Source: Stomorhina lunata (lineage: Eukaryota > Arthropoda > Insecta > Diptera > Rhiniidae). From it: a stretch of DNA of 64,000 bases. Numbering within the stretch: position 1 is the stretch's first letter; the number at the start of each line of letters is the position of its first letter. The notes below the pieces were generated by a model. It made no database searches and had not been told where the DNA came from. It saw only the letters and a list, made by a program, of their open reading frames with translations. Shown here in pieces: positions 49,481 through 60,430 of this stretch. The position numbers were made by a program, and so were the translations under genes. The stretch is taken from assembly GCA_933228675.1 (NCBI GenBank), contig OW121742.1:110351601-110415600 (forward strand), written 5' to 3'.

Positions 49481-51618
49481 TAAAAAAAAAATTCTTTAGA
49501 TTAAATAAATTTTCCTCTAAATATTTTTAAATTTATTTAAATATTTTCTTCTTTTTCAAATATTTTCCTTTTCCCTTTAATTTGTAAATGACATTTTGTT
49601 GAAAAATAAAAAATTTATTTAAAAATTTTTTATGCACATAATTTATAAATATTTCAATGACATAACTCCATGTGGTTTACAACAAAACCCATTTATCTTG
49701 TTAAGCATTTGAAGTTTTCAATTTGAAATTTAAATAAATTATAAAATTTATTATCAAAATTTGTTACAAGGATTACAAGTGTAAACAAATATTATTAAAA
49801 TGTGCGTGATTTAGTTGGAAAAAAAATATGGTAAATAAATAAATAAAAACTATTTAAATTGAATTATTTAAAGGCCTATTAATATAGAAAAATTTAATAG
49901 ATTTGATATATAAAGGGCGAATAATTAAGTATACAATTATTTAAATAGCTACAATAATTTTTAAAATTTTATTTCAATGCCCTAATTAAATTTTATTATT
50001 TTGGAGTTAATGGGGCGTATGATTGATATTAATTATGGAAATTTATTGAAAAAGTCTCTAAAACCGATGAAGATTAAAGAGTTGGTTTGCAAAGCTGATT
50101 TAAATTGATACAAAAGACTTCAGAGTTTCTTATACAATTTTTAGAAAAATTTTTTAAATTTTTCTGAATAAGCTAGAAATTTTTAATTTGAAAACTTTTT
50201 TTTCAGCAAAATCAAAAATTTTAATTTTCTTTAAAATTTATTTACAATTTTTAAAATTTTTTTGATTTCTTTTGTGTATTTTTATCTTCTGCTATACTGT
50301 AAACTTTTTGTACAATTCTTATTTGTTTAAACATTTAATTTTATATTTAGTTTGCGGTCAACCGCTTTACATTTAGACCAACACTCTTTCAATTTCCTGA
50401 AATTAATAATTGACATATTATTTAAATTCCTAATAAATCTAACATGAATTCTATACCAGCATAAATAATTTAATTTGGTTTATAAATATTTGAAATATTT
50501 TTGTTTAGTTAGCCATAATTAAGAGGTTCGAAATAATTAAAGAATTTGGTGAAGCAAAAAATTTTAAAAATCATTAGATACATATGGAAATTTGCAGCAA
50601 ATGAATTCGCTACAAAATCACATAAGCTTTTACATCCCCCCTTTATAATCCCCAACTTTCTACACATATTTTACCAGTGCAAATTTCCAATTGCAAAACT
50701 TTGAGCCAAATTTTATTTTCACTCTGTAGCTAACAATTTCCATCAAAACTAATGTTTTCTAATTTCTGCCGGTAGAATATCTCCAGAAACACCCATAACT
50801 TTCCCCGTCCTTAAGAAAAACCTTTGCAGCTCCAAAAATAAAAATATCTTATCAAATCAAAACTTTATACGATTTTCGCTTATAATTGCCAAATACAAAC
50901 AAAAACTTTGTTAATTTTCAAATTCAATTCTTTTCATTAAAGTGTCATGTTTAACTAAAACATCTGATTAATTTGAAACAATAAATATTTACTCATACCC
51001 TAAATGTCACAAGCAATTGGAATTGGATTGGAAATGGAAAATATTTTATATATTTATAAAACAAAACAATTCATAGAAGATTTCAGTTGCAATTAAAAGA
51101 AAAATATTGAAAAGACCAAAATTGTGGAAGAATTTACTATCAATATTAGTATTAGTATCAGTATTACCCAAAGTAGGGTGCTTTTAATAGTAAAACGGAA
51201 AAATCCTGCTGATTTTTGTTTGTTGATTCAATGCGATTTTTTAAATCCTTTTATTTTTACGCTGATTTTTGGCCGCCATTTTTGTTCGTGAATAATAACA
51301 ACCCACGGCAAAAAAAAAGTAACAGAGCAATTGTTTGGTAGATTTTATTGATTTTCAATGATAAATGAAAGGAAGGCAGAATATATCCATCAAAAAGTTT
51401 AATTCATGCTAAATCAACTTAAAGGGTTTTAATTTCTCTTTTATAAAAAATTTTAATTAAAACAGTTTTTTTCTTATTATGTATTTAAATTCCTTTTATT
51501 TAAAATCTTCTTTAAATTCAGTTCATTTTATTTAATTTTATCTTTTCTACAAAAAAAATACCTTTTAAAAAGAATTTCAATAACTTAATTTTAATTTTTT
51601 GTTTTTTCTAATTTCCAG
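49481..51618. other. End of the large intron: AT-rich DNA with an isolated repeat motif
   Basis: No gene seen. It holds one isolated GCGTATGATTGATATTAAT (50012-50034 with flanks) and a short island of the ATTAGT/ATCAGT repeat (51138-51166), far from its parent arrays. It ends with the splice acceptor of exon 2. Confidence 0.65.
50012..50034 (+). repeat. Isolated copy of the GCGTATGATTGATATTAAT motif
   Basis: An exact match to the core motif found in the fold-back elements and both tandem blocks, preceded by GGG, but here with no recognisable rest of those repeats beside it. Confidence 0.85.
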
Positions 51619-51696
51619 TTAAAATCCAAAAGTCTCACCCACTTGGATGGCCTTGAATCGGAAATGGTCTGCCATCCGGCTAAAAATACCAATAAT
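51619..51696 (+). CDS. Second coding exon of the same gene (residues 686-711)
   Basis: A 78-nt exon between a strong acceptor (TTTTTTCTAATTTCCAG ending at 51618) and a perfect donor (GTAAGT from 51697). Joined in phase 0 to the exon ending at 10822 it reads on without a stop, encoding 26 residues that start LKSKSLTHLDGLESE and end with Asn-Asn, again in phase 0. The codon use is richer in G and C than the surroundings, and the peptide is unlike the low-complexity first exon, so this may be the start of a conserved region. The next exon was not found before 64000. Confidence 0.85.
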
Positions 51697-51990
51697 GTAA
51701 GTAGTTTTTCATTTTCTCTTTTTTTTTTTTTTTAATTTAAATGAATGAAAATATTTTTGGTTTTATTTTTCAATTTAATTTCACAAAAATGAATAAATTT
51801 TTTGTTTGTCTGCAAAAGTAGTAGCAAAAATAGTTTAAATAAATCTTCATTTGGAGAAATTTTTGCCTGCACAGCACCAATGGCTTTTTGTAGAGGCATT
51901 TTGTAGGCATGTTTATATGAATGTTTAGAAAATGAATGTTTTAATTTTAAGCAAAAATTAACAAAAATGTTTGGAAAAAATGTTGAAGAC

Positions 51991-53845
51991 AAATTTTCTT
52001 TAGAAACTTTTTCCTTAAGAAAAAATTTCTTTAGAAAATTTTTCGTTAAAAAAAATCCTCTAGAAAATTTTTCGTTAAGAAAAAATTTTTTTAGAAAATT
52101 TTTCGTTAAGAAAAAATTTTTTTAGAAAATTTTTCGTTAAGAAAAAATTTTTTTAGAAAATTTTTCGTTAAGAAAAAATTTCTTTAGAAAATTTTTCGTT
52201 AAGAAAAAATTTCTTTAGAAAATTTTTTTAAAGAAACATTTCTTTAGAAAATTTTTCGTTAAGAAAAAATTTCTTCAGAATATTTTTCGTTAAGAAAAAA
52301 TTTCTTTTGAAAATTTTTCTTTAAGAAAAAATTTGTTTAGAAAATTTTTCTTTAAGAAAAAATTTGTTTGGAAAATTTTTCTTTAAGAAAAAATTTCTTT
52401 AGAAAATTTTTCGTTAAGAAAAAAATTCTTTAGAAAAAATTTCTTTAGAACATTTTTCGTTAAGAAAAAATCTCTTTAGAAAATTTTTCGTTATCGAACA
52501 AATTTCTTTAGAAAATTTTTCGTTATCGAACAAATTTCTTTAGAAAATTTTTCGTTAAGAAAAAATTTCTTCAGAATATTTTTCGTTAAGAAAACTTTTC
52601 TTTAAGAAAAAATTTCTTTTGAAAATTTTTCTTTAAGAAAAAATTTGTTTACAAAATTTTTCTTTAAGAAAAAATTTGTTTGGAAAATTTTTCTTTAAGA
52701 AAAAATTTCTTTAGAAAATTTTTCGTTAAGAAAAAAATTCTTTAGAAAAAATTTCTTTAGAACATTTTTCGTTAACAAAAAATCTCTTTAGAAAATTTTT
52801 CGTTATCGAACAAATTTCTTTAGAACATTTTTCGTTAAGAAAAAATCTCTTTAGAAAATTTTTCGTTAATGAAAAAAATTCTTTAGAAAATTTTTCGTTA
52901 ACGAAAAAATTTCTTTAGAAAATTTTTCGTTAATGAACAAATTTCTTTAGAAAATTTTTCGTTAATGAAAAAATTTCTTTAGAAAATTTTTCGTTAACGA
53001 AAAAATTTCTTTAGAAAATTTTTCTTTAAGAAAAAATTTCTTTAGAAAATTTTTCGTTAAGAAAAAAATTCTTTAGAAAAAATTTTTTTAGAAAATTTTT
53101 CGTTAATGAAAAAATTTCTTTAGAAAATTTTTCGTTAACGAAAAAACTTCTTTAGAAAATTTTTCGTTAACGAAAAAACTTCTTTAGAAAATTTTTCGTT
53201 AACGAAAAAACTTCTTTAGAAAATTTTTCGTTATCGAAAAAATTTCTTTAGAAAATTTTTCTTTAAGAAAAAATTTGTTTAGAAAATTTTTCTTTAAGAA
53301 AAAATTTGTTTGGAAAAAATTTCTTTAGAACATCTTTAGAACAAAAAATCTCTTTAGAAAATTTTTCGTTATCAAACAAATTTCTTTAGAAAATTTTTCG
53401 TTAACGAAAAAACTTCTTTAGAAAATTTTTCGTTAACGAAAAAACTTCTTTAGAAAATTTTTCGTTATCGAAAAAATTTCTTTAGAAAATTTTTCTTTAA
53501 GAAAAAATTTCTTTAGAAAATTTTTCTTTAAGAAAAAATTTGTTTAGAAAATTTTTCGTTATCGAAAAAATTTCTTTAGAAAATTTTTCGTTATCGAACA
53601 AATTTCTTTAGAAAATTTTTCGTTAATGAAGAAATTTTTTTAGAAAATTTTTCGTTATCGAAAAAATTTCTTTAGAAAATTTTTCGTTAAGAAAAAATTC
53701 CTTTAGAAAATTTTTCGTTATCGAAAAAATTTCTTTAGAAAATTTTTCGTTAAGAAAAAATTCCTTTAGAAAATTTTTCGTTAAGAAAAAATTCCTTTAG
53801 AAAATTTTTCGTTAAGAAAAAATTCCTTTAGAAAATTTTTCGTTG
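51991..53845 (+). repeat. 31-bp satellite (TTTTTCGTTAAGAAAAA type)
   Basis: 31-bp units of AAAATTTTTCGTTAAGAAAA plus AATTTCTTTAG. Variants in the core include CGTTAACG, CGTTATCG, CTTTAAG and CGTTAATG; the first is a perfect palindrome. Units and multi-unit blocks are shuffled. It is in inverted orientation relative to 60431-64000 and lies in the intron after exon 2. Confidence 0.95.
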
Positions 53846-55435
53846 AAAAAAGTATATCTCATAGTTTTCTATAGAAAAGTCATTCTATAGCTTACTTTTC
53901 TATAGAAAAGTCATGCTATCGCTTACTTTTTTTTAGAAAAGTCATGCTATCGCTTACGTTTTTGTAGAAAAGTCGTGCTATCGCTAACTTTTCTATAGAA
54001 AAGTCATGCTATCGTTTACTTTTCTTTAGAAAAGTCTTTGTATTACTTACGTTCCTATAGAAAAGTCATGCTGTTGCTTACTTTTCTATAGAAAAGTCAT
54101 GCTATCGCTTACTTTTCTATACAAAAGTCATGCTATCACTTACTTTTCTTCAGAAAAGTCATGCTATCCATTATGTTTCTATAGAAAAGTCATGATATTG
54201 CTAACTTTTCTATAGAAATGTCATGTTATCGCTTACTTTTCTATGGAAAATTCATGCTATCCCTTACTTTTCTATAGAAAAGTCATGATAACGCTAAATT
54301 TTCTATAGAAAACTCATGCTATCGCTTATTTTTCTATAGAAAAAACATGCTATTGCAAAGTTTTCTTTTAAAACTCTTGACTTTTCTTTAGAAAAGTCTT
54401 GCTATCTTTAACTTTTCTATAGAATAGCTATCTTTAACTTTTCTATAGAAAAGTCATGCTATCGCTAACTTTTCTATAGAAACGTCATGCTATTGCTCAC
54501 TTCTCTATAGAAATGTCATGCTATCACTTACTTTTCAATAGAAAGGTCATGTTATCTCTAACATGTCTATAGAAAAATCATGCTATCTCTTACAATTCTA
54601 TAAAAAATAATGCTATCTATTAATTTTTTTATAGAAAAGTCATGCTGTTGCTTACTTTGTTTAGAGAAGTCATGCTATCGCTTACTTTTCTTTTAAAAAG
54701 TCATGCTATCGCTTACCTTTCTATAGAAAAGTCATGTTATTGTCCATTTTTTTCTATAGAAAAGTAATGTTATCGCTTACCTTTCTATAGAGAAGTCATG
54801 CTATTACTTACTTTTCTATAGAAACGTTATGCTATCGCTTACTTTTCTATAGAAAAGTCATGCTATCGCTTACTTTTCTTTAGAAAAGTTATGCTATCGC
54901 TTACTTTTCTATAGAAAAGTCATGCTATCGCTTACTTTTCTTTAGAAAAGTTATGCTATCGCTTACTTTTCTTAAGAAAATTTATGATATTGCTTACTTT
55001 TCAATAGAAAAGTCATGCTATCGCTTACTTTTCTTTTGAAAAGTCATGCTATCGCTAACTTTTTTATAGAACAGTCATGCTATCACTTACTCTTCTACAG
55101 AAAAGTCATGCTATCGCTTGCTTTTCTTTAGAGAAGTTATGCTATCGCTTACTTTTCTATAGAAATTTCATGCTATCTCTATTTTTTCCATATAAAAATT
55201 TTGATAGCTTTAATTTTTCTTTCGGGAAGTCTTGCTATTGCAAAGTTTTCTATATAAAACTCTTGCTATTTTTAACTTTTCTATAGAAAAGTCATGCTAT
55301 CTTTAACTTTTCTATAGAAAAGTCATGCTATCTTTAACTTTTCTATAGAAAAGTCATGCTATCGCAAACTTTTCTATAGATAAGTCATGCTATCGCAAAC
55401 TTTTCTATAGTAGTCATGTTTTTACTTACTTTTCT
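53846..55435 (+). repeat. 31-bp satellite (TTTTCTATAGAAAA + GTCATGCTATCGCTTAC)
   Basis: Directly adjacent to the previous array, with a new unit sequence but the same period (ACTTTTC at 54841 and 54872). The unit joins the perfect palindrome TTTTCTATAGAAAA to GTCATGCTATCGCTTAC. Many units are diverged. The frame at 55077-55286 is repeat-derived. Confidence 0.95.
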
Positions 55436-55984
55436 TTGGAAATATTTTTAAATTGACCGTAAATTTTATGTACATATTCCGAGCACTTTTGACCTATTTT
55501 GTTTAGTAAATTTATAAAATTTATTATAAATTTAATTTAAATTTTTTTTTGTATTGTTCTTTTTTCTTTGTTGTTTTTTTATTTTATTGTATTTATTTTA
55601 GTTTTTTTGTATTATTATCTTTGTAGTTTAAGCGTACGTGACTTATTTTTGATTTATTTAAACTTTTGTTTAACTTTGCTCGAACACGCACAAACATGCT
55701 CACGCTTAACTAGATATTTGACGAGTTTTCGTTGATATTTTTACTTCTCGTGACATTTCTATTGTCTGGTTTACGTGTGTAATAAGACAAGAGACAAGTT
55801 GCCGGGACATGAAAGAGAAGGCTTAAGGCAGAGAAGCCATGATGATGGTGGTGAATTTTTGGAAAAATTAAATGATTTTGATGAAAAGTTTTAAAGAAGC
55901 TGATGAAAATTGGGGAAAATTTTGTTTCTTTAGAAATATTTTGGAATTTTAGTTTTTAGGGCTTTTAAAGGATTTTTAGATATG

Positions 55985-55999
55985 GCGGGCCTAGCCCGC
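55985..55999. other. GC-rich hairpin 1
   Basis: GCGGGCCTAGCCCGC: a 6-bp GC stem around CTA in otherwise very AT-rich DNA. Its near twin lies 112 bp downstream. Confidence 0.85.
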
Positions 56000-56096
56000 T
56001 TAGGTGGAATAGGGTTTAGATTATGTTTTTGGGCTTTTGGGGACATTTCCTCTTAAAGGCTTATGTAAATTTTCTTTTAGATCGTTTTATTGTAGG

Positions 56097-56111
56097 GCGG
56101 GCCTGGCCCGC
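56097..56111. other. GC-rich hairpin 2
   Basis: GCGGGCCTGGCCCGC: the same six-base stem arms as hairpin 1, around CTG. The flanks share only G before and short AT runs after, so the pair may be the ends of a small mobile element or paired protein-binding sites. Confidence 0.85.
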
Positions 56112-56876
56112 AAATTTTAAAATTTGCTCAGAAATATTTGCTGTTAAGTAGTTTATTTTCTCCTTGACTTTTCCTTAGATTAAAAAATGCTTATCATTAA
56201 AATTACATATCAATTTAATATTGAACTCCCTCCCTTTTCCTTGAAATCCTTCAGCCTTCAAATAAACTATTAGTAACAAGACATTGAAGTAGTAAAAAAT
56301 TCCAATTTCTTCTGATACGCAAAACAAATCAAATCTCATCTCTGGACCATGAGATGAATTTGATTTTCCTTAATTGTTTCTTGTTTTTTCTTTAAACCCC
56401 TAAAAAATGCGCCGGAATCTGGCGAAAAGTAAGAGATTAATAGTTTTATGCTTCGCATGAATCATTTTGGTGGAACAGATTGAAAACAAATTGAAAAATG
56501 AACACAATTAAAGCGACAGGCGACAATCAAGTGGGCAAAAAAATTTGACCCAAATGAAGTCAAAAGTTTCAATAATCCAAAGGCAAAAACCAATTTCAGG
56601 TTTTATCTTTCATTTGCTTTTTATATATGAGTGTGTGTGTAGTTCTGCTTCCAACTATCTTTGTCTCCTGACGATATTAGTATGAGTCTTCTTGATGGTG
56701 TGGGTGTCTTTTTAGGCATGTCTGTGTCATTTTCTCATCAGTAACATGAGTAATTTTAATTTTTCAATTTAATTTCTTTTCTTCTTTCTTCTATATCTCT
56801 TCTTTCTCGTCTTTCTACTTCTGTTTCCCTCATGTTATTGTATTCCTTTCCACTTTTAATTGTTTTACCGTCTCAC

Positions 56877-59745
56877 AGTGGTTTGAAACCAAAAAAAAAT
56901 GGTAATAAATCTCTATTTCCTAAACTGTAAATCTGATTGCATCATTACAGCTCTTATTTCTCAGGAGACCTAGGGGTACAGGCTAGGAATCTTAATATAT
57001 TCAATAAGCTAATTATGTCTAGATTCTAAAAATCAAATTTCATTACAATCACTTAATAAAAACTATGAAAATTTTTAATTTTTCTAAAGTTACCCCTGAA
57101 TTAATATCAATCATACGCCCGCAGTGATTTGAAACAAAAAAAGTGGTAATAAATGTATATCTTCCAAACTTTAAGTCTGATTGCTTTAGTATGTATGAGA
57201 GAATTGTTAAGGAGAACTTAGGCTTTATAAATTTTGGATTCATGGTTACCCTGTGTTTACACAGGGTGAATCATTGGGCGTTAAAGTAGACCAGCTCAGA
57301 AGTAAAAAAGCTTTTGGACCGTGTAGCTCCTTCAATTATAGTCCAATATGGTTGATTTTCTACATTTTGGAATGAACTTGAAGAAACGAAGAAAAAATTT
57401 AACTATTTTACTATAATAACTGTTAAGGCTTTTAAGTTATTTCATTTCAAAAATAGAAAAAATAAAATTTTCATTTCGACTTTTTTTAGTTTTTGACCCA
57501 TTGTGCATTCAATATTCAGCCCAGAATTTTTTTAAAAATATTGGCATACAGCCAAGAGTTCGGGAAACAAATAAATGAAAACTGTTTTTAAATATCTTGA
57601 ACAGTTTAATGTTGAGAAATTTCTAAATTGAAATATTTTTGTGTATTTTATTCAAAAATTCAATAAATTTACTTTTTACTTTTACTTTTTACGAATAAAT
57701 TTTTCAGAAATTTTAAGTCAAATTTCAAGTCAAATTTTGCAAAAAAAAATAGATTTTTTAGTTTTTTTTTTTTTGTGGTGTAAAACGACTTTAAATACTT
57801 CCGGGAAAATCTACGAAAAAAGTTTATTTTTTGCAAAAATTGACTTCAAATTTAAAAAAAAATTCTTTGTAAAAAGTAAAAAAATTTATTGAATTTTTGA
57901 GAAAAAAAAATGCACTTTTTGAAATTTGACTTTAAATTTCTAAAAAAAAACTGTTACAGGTACATAAATAATTTTATGCGCTAACAAGGTTTATTTTATT
58001 GTTTATGTAAAACAATTTCAAAATTTTCAAAAAAGTAAACCCAATTGACCTTTTAATAAAATTACAATTTTGGTATATAGAAATTTGCCATTTTTTATAA
58101 AATTCGATTCTGTGGATTCGTTTATGAATATGACCTACTTTTTATTTTTGAAATCTAAAGAGAATATATGGGACTATATAACTGCATTTAAGAAAGTTCT
58201 AAAATCGGCTTGACTTTTTTGTTATATGTACGAAAACACAAAAATTTTCTTAAAAACTAGAAAAATTTTAAAAATTTTATTTTTTGCAAATTTAACATGA
58301 AATTTGACTTTAAATTTCTAAAAAACTTTACAAGGTACATAAATAATTTTTTGCACTTACAAGGTTTATTTTATTGTTTATGTAAAACAATTTCAAAAAT
58401 TTCAAAAAAAGTAAACCCAATTGACCTTTTTATAAAAAAAAATTCTATATACCAAAATTTTAATGGTATAAGAAATTTGCCATTTTTTATAAAATTCGAT
58501 TCTGTGGATTCGTTTATGAATATGACCTACTTTTTATCTTTGAAATCTAAAGAGAATATATGGGACTATATAATTGCATTTAAGAAAGTTCCAAAATCGG
58601 CTTGACATTTTTGTAATATGTTCGGAAAAACAAAAATTTTCTTAAAAACTAGAAAAATTTTAAAAATTTTATTTTTTCCCAAATTTATCATGAAATTTGA
58701 CTTTAAATTTCTGAAAAACTGTTAAAGGTACATAAAAATTTTTTTGCACTTACAAGGTTTATTTTATAGTTTATGTAAAACAATTTCAAACATTTCAAAA
58801 AAGTAAACCCAATTGACCTTTTTATAAAATTAAAATTTTGGTATATAGAAATTTGCCATTTTTTACAAAATTCGATTTTGTGGATTCGTTTATGAATATG
58901 ACCTACTTTTTATTTCTGATATCATAAGAGAATATATGGGACTATATAACTGCATTTAAGAAAGTTCCAAAATCGGCTTGACATTTTTGTAATATGTTCG
59001 GAAAAACAAAAATTTTCTTAAAAATTAGACAAATTTTTTTCAATGCTGTACCCAAAGGGAATGTCGCACTAACTCGATATTTGGTTTAAAATCATCCTAG
59101 ATCCCCATTCTCTGCGAATATATAATAAAACATTAACTTTTGGTAAAAAACTTCATCGTGAAAAGTGAAAAATTGATACCATTTTTTTGAGAAAAAAATG
59201 CACTTTTTTTGATCAGCGAAAAATATTTGACTTTGGAAATTTCTCAACATTAAACGTTTCAAGATTTTTAAAAACGGTTTTCACTATTTCGTTTCCTGAA
59301 CTATTGGCTATATGCAAGTATTTTTTAAAAAATTTTGGGTTCAATATCGAATGCACCATGGGTCAAAAACTAAAAAAAGTCAAAGAGAAAACTGAGTTGT
59401 TTTATTTTTAAAATGAAATAACTTGAAACCCATAATAGCTATTATAGTAGATTAAACACGTTTTTTCTTTGTTTCTTTAAACTTATTCCAATATTTAAAA
59501 AATTAACCATATCGGACCATAATTGAAAGAGTTAGACGGTCCAAAAGCTTTTTCACATCTGAGGTGGTCTACTTTGAAGCTCAATGATTCACGCTGTGTA
59601 AACACAGGGTAACCATAAAACCAAAATTTAGAAAGGTTGGGTCCTTCTTAAAAATTCTCTCCTACATTTTAATGCAATCAGACTTACAGTTTAGAAGATA
59701 CAGATATATTACCACTTTTTTTTTATTTCAAACCACTGTAGGTCT
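56877..59745. mobile_element. Fold-back-like element, copy 3, the most complete, with central tandem repeats
   Basis: The left end CACAGTGGTTTGAAACC (56876-56892) is matched by TTTCAAACCACTG (59729-59741) at the right. Left arm 57118-57640 and right arm about 59200-59741 are long inverted repeats (GGTTACCCTGTGTTTACACA / TGTGTAAACACAGGGTAACC and TTGACCCATTGTGCATTC / GAATGCACCATGGGTCAA are matching landmarks). An extra 245-bp module sits outside the left arm. The centre holds three diverged copies of a 375-393-bp unit marked by CAAGGTTTATTTTA near 57985, 58360 and 58753. No transposase is seen. A TA follows the right CACTG, which would suit a Tc1/mariner-type target, but the left side does not match it. 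Confidence 0.75.
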
Positions 59746-60430
59746 GTGGTTTGAAAAATCTTTGTTTGTTTATGTATCCCCTCAAGTAAGAGTATGTATG
59801 TGTTTGTGTATGTGTATGTTTAACTATATTTTAAGTAGATGCTGTCAATTTTTCTATACTACTTCCTTTATATAGTTCCTTTACACTTAATAGTTCCTTT
59901 CATGTCCTGCATGTTTTGCAAAAAAAAAACACAAAAAACATTTGATTTATGTCTCCTGGTTCATAGCACCCCTCCCACACATACACACACACACAATTGC
60001 ACAGCTTAACTTTCACATTTTCCTAGTAAATATTGACTTATACTCTTAAATAGTTAATGATGATGATAATGACGACGAGAGGAACAAGGACATTTGTCCT
60101 CATAATGATGTCGATTGCGATGACGATGATAATGATATCATCGCCAGAATTGTAAAATACTTACATTGAAAGTTGATGTCACTATTAACAATGACATTTT
60201 ACTTAATAAATGATTATTGTACTTTTCCCTATGACTTCCCTTTAGTCTTCCAAAGAAACTTTGTTAACAAATTAATTGTCAACGGTTTTTTCTTCCTTTT
60301 GAATTAAGTGATAATTACTAATTAAGACAATTCATTAAGGAAACAATAGAAAACTAGGTCTCCTTTAATTAGAAACATTACAAATTAAACCAATAAAAAA
60401 GAAGCCTAAAAGTAGGCTTTAGAATTTAAG
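59746..60430. other. Intronic spacer with a GAT/GAC-rich patch
   Basis: No gene recognised. ATGATGATGATAATGACGAC-like sequence at 60057-60145 resembles the patch at 44390-44465. A CACACACACAC run lies at 59983-59993. Confidence 0.55.

Larger units (their letters stand above)
10823..51618 (+). other. 40.8-kb intron filled with satellites and transposable elements
   Basis: It is bounded by a donor (GTAAAT at 10823) and an acceptor (polypyrimidine tract then TTTCCAG ending at 51618), and joins two coding exons in phase 0. It contains at least six satellite arrays, two tandem-repeat blocks, fold-back elements, a tandem-repeat TE ending in (TA)33 and a Penelope-like insertion with hammerhead motifs. 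I found no additional exon inside, but a small one could be missed. Confidence 0.8.
55436..56876. other. Intronic spacer with two GC-rich hairpins
   Basis: No exon recognised. The two GCGGGC hairpins stand out (listed separately). A GTGTGTGTG run is at 56630-56640, and a pyrimidine-rich tract fills about 56770-56830. Confidence 0.55.

Noticed and set aside
55800..55870. Possible third coding exon near a slightly less AT-rich patch
   Set aside because: No acceptor/donor pair in the phase required after 51696 could be found with an open frame.
57641..58605. Open frames inside the third fold-back element
   Set aside because: Phe/Lys-rich frames in AT-rich repeated DNA, partly shared between the tandem central units, with no transposase motif.
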